Origin: Magnetospirillum sp. UT-4
GTDB lineage: Bacteria; Pseudomonadota; Alphaproteobacteria; Rhodospirillales; Magnetospirillaceae
Length of the DNA stretch: 64,000 nt
NCBI RefSeq assembly: GCF_902729435.1
Contig: NZ_CACVCG010000039.1
Location: 1 to 64,000, forward strand
Direction of reading: 5' to 3'
The translations under genes were made by a program, and so were the position numbers. Below are positions 57,189 through 64,000 of this stretch, piece after piece; positions within the stretch are counted from its first letter, which is position 1, and every line of letters starts with the position of its first letter. Below the pieces are notes generated by a model, which ran no database searches, was not told the origin of the DNA, and saw nothing but the letters and a program-made list of their open reading frames with translations.

Positions 57189-57815
57189 ATGACGTGCGTT
57201 AATCGTAACATAATCGTCGATGCGATTCTCTCGGGAATAGCAGATGCCCGGCACACCTATGCGGCCTGGACCCGCAACGTGGGCTATTTCGCCTGGGCGC
57301 CGGAATACCTGATCACCGTCTCGGTTGCCAAGGCGGTGTGGGAATGGTGCGCGCCGATGAGCGTCTGGCCCGAATTCCGCCTGATGGACGCCATGCGCGA
57401 CGCCGGCATGGCCGGCGCGGCCGGCGTGCCGGGTCGGCTCGACGGCAACCGCCGTGCCGACCTGCTGCTCTACCGCAACGGCGGGCGGCCGCATGCCATC
57501 GTCGAGGTCAAGCGCAACGTCGAGGGCTGGAGCCGCATCGCCCCCGATGTGGAGCGCATGCAGGCGGTGGTGGCGGGCGGTGCCAGCTCGTTCCAGCTGG
57601 GCGTGGTGGCCTTCAACTGCACCCAGATGGCCTCGTCCTCGGCCAATGGCGGCGTGGTGCTGAAGGACCGCCTGCTGCGCATGGCCGAGGCGGCGGACAG
57701 CCTGTCGCGCCCGGGCTGGCGCTGCGGCCTGTCCTCGCGCGGGGTGTCCTATGACGGCCACGAATACTGGTCGGCGGCGGCGGTGGTGATGGAGCGGGTC
57801 GGTCCCAGGGCGTGA
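57189..57815 (+). CDS. PD-(D/E)XK-nuclease-like protein of unknown function
   Basis: A 208-aa protein I cannot assign to a named family. The centre has RRADLLLYRNGGRPHAIVEVKRN (about residues 89-111 in two pieces: RRADLLLYRN and AIVEVKRN). This D-x(n)-E-x-K pattern is the core of PD-(D/E)XK nucleases. The N-terminal half is Trp-rich (YAAWTRNVGYFAWAPEYLITVSVAKAVWEWC), and a C-terminal part with SSFQLGVVAFNC follows. It could be an orphan restriction-like or defence nuclease, or a catalytically inactive relative. The region before it is AT-richer than the surroundings, with only 165 bases to the divergent TetR gene. The start is preceded by GGGGGTGGAG. Confidence 0.65.
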   Translation: MTCVNRNIIVDAILSGIADARHTYAAWTRNVGYFAWAPEYLITVSVAKAVWEWCAPMSVWPEFRLMDAMRDAGMAGAAGVPGRLDGNRRADLLLYRNGGRPHAIVEVKRNVEGWSRIAPDVERMQAVVAGGASSFQLGVVAFNCTQMASSSANGGVVLKDRLLRMAEAADSLSRPGWRCGLSSRGVSYDGHEYWSAAAVVMERVGPRA

Positions 57816-57861
57816 CCCTCTTGCGTATCAGCAGTCCTGCAAGTACCTTCCCCGCCTCTGA

Positions 57862-59088
<1,227 letters not shown>

Positions 59089-59104
59089 GCGGCCGGAACG
59101 CAAT

Positions 59105-59141
59105 AGGCCCCGCAGCCGGTGTCGGCTGCGGGGCCTTTTTG
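59105..59141 (+). terminator. Intrinsic terminator after aspartate aminotransferase
   Basis: A 13-bp perfect stem AGGCCCCGCAGCC / GGCTGCGGGGCCT, loop GGTGTC, followed by five T. It is placed 16 bases after the stop. Confidence 0.92.
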
Positions 59142-59178
59142 TTGGGTCTTCGCCGATTGGCGGGGCGTCCCGGCCATA

Positions 59179-59272
59179 CACTCCGTCGTCCCCGCGAAGG
59201 CGGGGACCCAGGGGTGCACCGCCTTCTTGTCCGCGACTCCTGGGTTCCCGCCTTCGCGGGAACGACGGAATG
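59179..59272. repeat. REP-type palindromic element
   Basis: The left arm CACTCCGTCGTCCCCGCGAA and the right arm ending GCGGGAACGACGGAATG are mirror images. Each also forms its own CCCGCGAAGGCGGG or CCCGCCTTCGCGGG hairpin. This is a very common alphaproteobacterial repeat. It lies at the 3' end of the broken MCP gene. Confidence 0.85.
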
Positions 59273-59275
59273 CGC

Positions 59276-59674
59276 AGAAACCCCGCAGATCCGCTTCAGA
59301 ACTTGCCGTCGCCGCCGGCGTCGGGCGCCGACCCGTTCGGCGGCGTCGGCCTCCTTGGCGAAGGCCTCGGTCTGGTCCAGCGCCCGGTTGACGTTGCCCA
59401 GCAGCGCCCCGACATTGCCGCGCTCGCCGACGTTCAGCACGCGCTGGTTCAGGTTGCCCTCGGCAACCGCCGCCATCACCGCGCTGGCGCGGTTGATGCT
59501 GGCGTTGGTGCGCGACAGCCAGAACAGGGTCATGGCGGCCAGCACGGCGGCGCCCAGCGACGGCAGCCCGTCCACCTCGCCGTGGGCCAGCGCCCACACC
59601 GCCGCCGGCCCGCCCAGGATCAGGGCGGCGACGTTGGCGTAAAGGGCCTTAGAGACCGAGGACAAATTGGTCAT
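59276..59674 (-). pseudogene. Truncated methyl-accepting chemotaxis protein (TM-HAMP fragment)
   Basis: The frame begins MTNLSSVSKALYANVAALIL with two TM segments (about residues 11-31 and 38-55) and continues into a HAMP-like region (RASAVMAAVAEGNLNQRVL, LGNVNRALDQTEAFAKEADAA). It then loses similarity near residue 110, and the frame reads through a basic stretch and the REP element (visible as HSVVPAKAGTQ). The whole cytoplasmic signalling domain of an MCP is missing. The start has AAGGGA upstream and overlaps the PAS gene by 26 bases, so the pair was once a split aerotaxis-type receptor. Confidence 0.65.
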
Positions 59675-60167
59675 AGCTCAATCCCTTGTCGGCAAGCAGA
59701 GCCTGGAGCATGGCGAAACCGGCCTCGAGCCCGGCCTTGCGGTCGCCGTGGCGCGTTTCCTCGGCCAGCAGCCTGGCATAGAGCGGGCGGATCACCTCGA
59801 GCGCCGCCGGATCGGGCGTGCGCCGGTTGGAATGAAAGCCGGTCACCGTACCATCGGGTCCGCGATCGGGGGCGACATGGGCCAGCACCCAGTAATGGTC
59901 GCCGTTCTTGCAGCGGTTGACCACGTAGGCGAAGATCTCGCGCCCCTGCTCCAGCGTCTCCCACAGCAGCTTGAAGATGGTCCGCGGCATGTCGGGATGG
60001 CGGATGATGTTGTGGGGCTGCCCCAGCAATTCGGCTTCGCGGAACCCCGAGATGCTCAGGAACACGTCGTTGCAATAGGTGATGCGGCCCTTGGGATCGG
60101 TCTTGCTGACGATGAGCTCGTCATCGCGGAACGTCCGCTCCACCCGGGTGACCTCGGCGGATTTCAT
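59649..60167 (-). CDS. PAS-domain sensor protein (Aer-like input module)
   Basis: A 172-aa single-PAS protein. DELIVSKTDPKGRITYCNDVF opens the PAS fold. GFREAELLGQPHNIIRHPDMP and WETLEQGREIFAYVVNRCKNGDHYWVLAHVAP match the PAS domain of Aer-type redox receptors, which bind FAD. The rest is helical. It would pass its signal to the neighbouring MCP, whose gene overlaps by 26 bases but is now truncated. Whether it still functions with another receptor is unknown. GAGGAA precedes the ATG at 60165-60167. Confidence 0.88.
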   Translation of the reverse strand: MKSAEVTRVERTFRDDELIVSKTDPKGRITYCNDVFLSISGFREAELLGQPHNIIRHPDMPRTIFKLLWETLEQGREIFAYVVNRCKNGDHYWVLAHVAPDRGPDGTVTGFHSNRRTPDPAALEVIRPLYARLLAEETRHGDRKAGLEAGFAMLQALLADKGLSYDQFVLGL

Positions 60168-60363
60168 TTCGTTTCCTCAATCGGTGCAGGCGCGGCGTTA
60201 CATAAACAGAAAGTCATATACGCCTCAAGCGAAAGTCGGGGGTTTACCCGATATTTTCCTTGCCTTTACAAGCATTTACCGCCCATCGGAGTGGCCCGGG
60301 GAAAGACCCTGGCGGCAGTGGCGTTGAAGCGCGCGGCCGAACGGGCTAGTCTTTCGCCCGGGT

Positions 60364-60603
60364 ATGGACGAGGGGTTCCCGCCGGTGATCGACAAGACGC
60401 TGCTCGACGAAATGCGCTGCCGCGACAAGGGATGCGACGACCTTCGCATCGCCGCCTGCAAGTCGGGGTCGGGGGCGGTGAAGGAACTGGTCTTCTGCCA
60501 GCTCGACGGCTGCTACTACGTCACCGTCGATGGGCGCGAGCGGCTGCGCTCCGACGTGCCGGAGACCGCGTACCGCTATTTCAGCGGCCCGGCGCCCGAA
60601 TAG
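60364..60603 (+). CDS. Small Cys-containing protein (79 aa)
   Basis: An unrecognised 79-aa soluble protein with five Cys (MRCRDKGCDDLRIAACKSG and FCQLDGCYYVTVDG). Four are spaced in pairs that could hold zinc or form disulfides. The ribosome site is weak, and an internal ATG at codon 17 (MRCRDKG) is an alternative. It is divergent from the PAS gene with a 196-base gap that holds no other feature I recognise. The coding call rests on codon pattern and compact composition. Confidence 0.5.
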   Translation: MDEGFPPVIDKTLLDEMRCRDKGCDDLRIAACKSGSGAVKELVFCQLDGCYYVTVDGRERLRSDVPETAYRYFSGPAPE

Positions 60604-60607
60604 CGGG

Positions 60608-60754
60608 CACTACACCTCATTCGAGCCTCACCCTGAGGAGCCGCGACAGCGGCGTCTCGAAGGGCCAGGTTCGTCGCACGTCCTTGGCCCGCCTCGTGTT
60701 TCGAGACGGCCCCAAGGGGGCCTCCTCAACATGAGGCTACCCTGAGCGGTAGTG
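60608..60754. repeat. Second REP-type palindromic element
   Basis: The outer ends CACTAC and GTAGTG mirror each other. Inside, GCCTCACCCTGAGGAG and GCGTCTCGAAGGGCC face their complements CTCCTCAACATGAGGC and GTTTCGAGACGGCCC. This is a dispersed alphaproteobacterial repeat of a different family from the one at 59179. It ends four bases from the kinase stop. Confidence 0.75.
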
Positions 60755-60757
60755 GGC

Positions 60758-63700
60758 TCAATCCCTATTCGGGAACGCCACCACGAAGGTCGAGCCGCCG
60801 CCTTCGGTGGCCTCGATCCAGATGCGCCCGCCGTGGTGGCCGACGATCTTCTTGCAGATGGCCAGGCCGATGCCGGTCCCTTCGTAGCGGCTTGCCGTGG
60901 TGAGCCGCTGAAAGATCTTGAAGGCGCGCTCGCGCTGGTCGTCGGGAATGCCGATGCCGTTGTCGCGGACCCAGACCCGCCATTCCCCGCCTTCCTCGCG
61001 GCAGCCGATCTGGATTTCCGGAATGCGCTCGGGCGAGCGGTACTTGACGGCGTTGCCGATCAGGTTCTGGAACAGCCGCACCAGTTCGTTGCGGTCGCCG
61101 GGGATGGTGGGCAGATCGGGGGCGACCGCGATGCGGGCCTGGTTTTCGGCGATGGCCACCTCCAGGTTGGCCAGGCTTTCCGCCACCACGTCGCCCAGTG
61201 CCACCGGTTCGTGCGGGCCGGCATTGCGGCCGGTGCGGGAATAGTCGAGCAGGCCGATGATCAGGGCATCCATGCGCTTGGCGCCGCCGACGGCGTAGTC
61301 GAAATAGGTCCTGATGTCCTCCGAGGCATTGCCGCCCAGCGCCTTGCCGATCAGGGTGATGTAGCTGCTGATCATGCGCAGCGGCTGGCGCAGATCGTGC
61401 GAGACCACATAGGCGAACTGTTCCAGTTCGCCGTTGATGCGGGCCACCTCGGCCGATTGCGCCTCGATCCGGGCCATGGCCTCGGCCAGCGCCTGCTCGG
61501 CGGCGCGGCGCTCGCCGACGTCGCGGAAGATGACCACCGCGCCGGTGATGGCGCCGTCCTCGGTGATGCCCCCCTCCTCGGTGATGGCGGTGACCGAGAA
61601 CTCCACCGGGAAGACGCTGCCGTCGCGGCGGGCGAAGAACTCGTCGCCGACCCGCCGGGCGATTCCGTCATGCACGGTCTCGACGATGGCGCAGCCGCTG
61701 TCGGTGCAGCGCGATCCATCGGCCTTGCTGTGGCGGGTGACGGCGTGCGAGGCCTTGCCGGCCACCTCCGCTTCGGACGGATAGCCAAGCAGGGTGCAGG
61801 CGGCGGGATTGGCAAAGGTGACACGCCCGCCGACATCGATGCCGAAGATGCCCTCGCCGGCCGATGACAACAGCAGGGCGGTCTCGCGTTGCGCCCGCTC
61901 GGCCGACTTCAGCGCCTCGACCAGGCGAGCCTCGGCCGCCTTGCGCTCGGTGACGTCCTCCTTGATGCCGACGAAGCGGACCATGCGGCCTTCCTCGTCG
62001 AAGACGGGGAAGACGATGGTCTGCTCCCAATGCAGGGAGCCGTCCTTCTTGCGATTACGCAACTCGCTAGCCCAGGTACCGCCGCCCAGGATGGTGCGCC
62101 ACATTTCGGCGTATTCATCCGGCGCCGTCTCGCCCGAGGCGAAGATGCGGCTGTTCTGCCCCACCAGTTCGTCCTGGCCGTAGCCGGACGCGGCGGCGGC
62201 ATGGGGATTGGCGTAGGTGATGGTGCCGTCGGTGTCGGTGATCACCACCGCGACCGGCGATTGTTCCACCGCCTTGGCCATGGTGCGCAGGCGCAGCGAG
62301 GACTCGGCGAAGGCGGTGACGTCCGAGGCGCTGCCGCGATAGCCGACGAACATGCCGCGCTCGTCGTAGCGGGGGAAGCCGCTGACGCTGATCCAGCGGG
62401 CGCTGCCGTCGTCCAGGCGCAGCCAGTAGCGGAAGTTGCGGAAGCTGCGATGCTGGGTGAGATCGGCGATGTGCGCTTCCCACCGCCCGGGGTCGATCTC
62501 GTGGGTCTCGGACGCCATGTCCCAGCGCCGCCGGCCGAAGAAGCGTTCGGGCCGGATTTTTAGGACGTCGGACATGGACGGCGAGAACCAGGTGAAGCAG
62601 TGGTTCTCGTCGGTCTCCCACAGCCAGTCCGAGGTGTTCTCGACCAGGGCGCGGAAGCGCTCCTCGCTGTCCTTCAGCTCGGCTTCCAGGCGGCGGCGCT
62701 CGGTGACGTCATGGATGACGGAATACAGCAGGGTGCGGCCCTGCACCTCGATGGGGCCGGAATGCACCTCGACCCCGCGCACGCTGCCGTCGGCCAGGCG
62801 GTGGCGGAAATAGAACTGGCTGCGCTTCTCGGCCCGGGCGGCCTCCATCTCGGCCCGCACCTCGGCCGGGGACAGGGTGTTGATGTCGGAGATGCGCATG
62901 GCGCGCAGGCGGTCGAGGCCATGGCCGTAATAGGCGCAGGCGGCATCGTTGGCATCGACGATGGCGCCGTCCTCGGGATCGATCAGCAGCATGGCGATGC
63001 GGGCGCCCGAGAACAGGGAATGGTACAGCTCCTCGCGCCGGGCGAGATCGTCGCGGGTGCGCATCAGCACCTTCTCGACGCGATCGATGACCAGCCAGAA
63101 CACCAGGATGACGGCGACGCTGCCGGCCAGCGCGATGGCGGCGATGATGACGCCCATGCGCATCATCTCGTCATGGGCGGCGGTGACGTCGCGCACCAGG
63201 CCCACCGTCGCCACGGTCTCGCCCGCCGGGCCGGGGACGCTCATGCGCAGCCAGGCATAGCGGCGGTCGCCCACCTGCAAACTGTCCTGGTGGCCGGCCA
63301 GGAAAGGCCCCAGGGCCTCGGCCGGGACCTCGCCGCCCAGCGCCAGCACCACGTCGGGGAACATGTTCCAATCGGCGGGTCGGGCCAACATGGCCATGCC
63401 GTCCTCCCAGCCCTTGCGGTCGAGGGCGGCCTTGGGCAGGAACAGCAGAGGCTGGACGGCGAATTGCCGGCGCAAGGCGTCGAACAGGTGGTCGATCTCC
63501 TTGCCGGTCTCGACGTAGCCCAGCAGCTCGCCGTCCGCGATCCACGGCACCACCACCCGCAGGGTCAGGGTGCCCAGGGGGCCAAGCTCGATGCCCTCCG
63601 AGACTGCGCCGGTGCGCTCGGCGCCCAGCATGGTATGGCGGCCGATGACGTCGCCGTGGCGCTCCGGCTGATGGACCCGCAGGAAAGCGACGCGGGCGGC

Positions 63701-64000
63701 ATCGACGAAATAGAGGTGGGTGATTCCGGCGTCGCGCTTCAGCGTGGCGAACAGCTCGGCGGTCAGCGCCAGCAGGCGCTCGCGGTCGCGGTCGCGGAAG
63801 GCGGCGCGCAGGGTGCGGTCGTTGGCGGCGGCCTGGGCCAGGGCGCGCAGCGTTGCCGATTCCGAGGCGACGGCACCTTGGAAGCTGGCCGCCACCGCGG
63901 TGCTGATCTCCAGCGAGACGCGCGAGCTTTCGCGCCGGAACTTCTGGTATTCGATGGTCCCGACGCTGGCGGCCAGCAGCAGCACGAACCCGATGAACGG
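60758..64000 (-). CDS. Multi-PAS hybrid-input sensor histidine kinase, N-terminus off window
   Basis: A large membrane sensor kinase, of which 1080 codons are visible. The frame continues past the right edge through a hydrophobic FIGFVLLLAAS, so the true start lies outside. A periplasmic double-Cache-like region (about 30-265) is followed by a TM (about 275-300). Four PAS domains then follow in series, each ending in a DVTERR/DVGERR-type PAC segment. HisKA has the His in FAYVVSHDLRQPLRM. The HATPase domain has NLIGNAVKYRS, VRDNGIGIPDDQ and GTGIGLAICKKIVGHHGG. It resembles phytochrome-type HisKA kinases. No regulator is visible. The extracytoplasmic ligand is unknown. Confidence 0.92.
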   Translation of the reverse strand, partial: PFIGFVLLLAASVGTIEYQKFRRESSRVSLEISTAVAASFQGAVASESATLRALAQAAANDRTLRAAFRDRDRERLLALTAELFATLKRDAGITHLYFVDAARVAFLRVHQPERHGDVIGRHTMLGAERTGAVSEGIELGPLGTLTLRVVVPWIADGELLGYVETGKEIDHLFDALRRQFAVQPLLFLPKAALDRKGWEDGMAMLARPADWNMFPDVVLALGGEVPAEALGPFLAGHQDSLQVGDRRYAWLRMSVPGPAGETVATVGLVRDVTAAHDEMMRMGVIIAAIALAGSVAVILVFWLVIDRVEKVLMRTRDDLARREELYHSLFSGARIAMLLIDPEDGAIVDANDAACAYYGHGLDRLRAMRISDINTLSPAEVRAEMEAARAEKRSQFYFRHRLADGSVRGVEVHSGPIEVQGRTLLYSVIHDVTERRRLEAELKDSEERFRALVENTSDWLWETDENHCFTWFSPSMSDVLKIRPERFFGRRRWDMASETHEIDPGRWEAHIADLTQHRSFRNFRYWLRLDDGSARWISVSGFPRYDERGMFVGYRGSASDVTAFAESSLRLRTMAKAVEQSPVAVVITDTDGTITYANPHAAAASGYGQDELVGQNSRIFASGETAPDEYAEMWRTILGGGTWASELRNRKKDGSLHWEQTIVFPVFDEEGRMVRFVGIKEDVTERKAAEARLVEALKSAERAQRETALLLSSAGEGIFGIDVGGRVTFANPAACTLLGYPSEAEVAGKASHAVTRHSKADGSRCTDSGCAIVETVHDGIARRVGDEFFARRDGSVFPVEFSVTAITEEGGITEDGAITGAVVIFRDVGERRAAEQALAEAMARIEAQSAEVARINGELEQFAYVVSHDLRQPLRMISSYITLIGKALGGNASEDIRTYFDYAVGGAKRMDALIIGLLDYSRTGRNAGPHEPVALGDVVAESLANLEVAIAENQARIAVAPDLPTIPGDRNELVRLFQNLIGNAVKYRSPERIPEIQIGCREEGGEWRVWVRDNGIGIPDDQRERAFKIFQRLTTASRYEGTGIGLAICKKIVGHHGGRIWIEATEGGGSTFVVAFPNRD

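Overview
The window is GC-rich, densely coded chromosomal DNA from an alphaproteobacterium, most likely a Magnetospirillum-like member of the Rhodospirillales. That placement is an inference. It rests on a phasin, ATP12 and propionyl-CoA carboxylase, many PAS/Cache/MCP/GGDEF-EAL sensors, a LexA box of the alphaproteobacterial GTTC-N7-GTTC type, and alphaproteobacterial REP-type palindromes. No magnetosome, rRNA or CRISPR genes are present.

Left part (1-21.7 kb): arfB (cut by the left edge), a small membrane protein and a Cache-domain histidine kinase. Next comes a 13-kb locus made of a 64-aa protein, a 3157-aa surface-type protein with seven LamG-like domains, and a 1003-aa protein that joins a periplasmic amino-acid-binding domain, a ligand-gated-channel-like beta domain and an MscS channel. 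Two paralogous TerB-like genes bracket this locus, and one of them is paired with a CII-like HTH gene. After tRNA-Gln(CUG) comes a tightly overlapping CheY / CheC / PAS-GGDEF-EAL operon, followed by a third TerB-like gene.

Integrated element (21.76-27.0 kb): tRNA-Thr(CGU) is the attachment site. A perfect 51-bp copy of its 3' end lies 5.2 kb away next to a tyrosine integrase. Between the copies are a RepA-like ATPase, a MobV-type relaxase, a small lipoprotein and strong palindromes, so this is a small mobilizable element. Just beyond it, a LexA box sits in the promoter of a secreted protein gene and a virion-lysozyme/peptidoglycan-binding gene.

Guanidine operon (29.9-39.6 kb): a guanidine-I (ykkC) riboswitch precedes a NitT/TauT-type ABC transporter, two DUF1989 proteins (carboxyguanidine deiminase subunits), a 'urea carboxylase' that is probably a guanidine carboxylase, and allophanate hydrolase. 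Together they would import guanidine and convert it to ammonia and CO2 under riboswitch control.

Right part (39.6-64 kb): an IS5 remnant, pccA/pccB, ATP12, AsmA, a HAD phosphatase, an IS4 pseudogene, an MCP with a c-type haem motif, ilvE diverging from a marR / OmpR-type regulator / EnvZ-type kinase operon, an orphan ParA, a 272-bp MITE with 34-bp terminal inverted repeats, phasin and TetR genes, a PD-(D/E)XK-like protein, an aspartate aminotransferase, a split PAS/MCP pair broken at a REP element, and a multi-PAS histidine kinase cut by the right edge.
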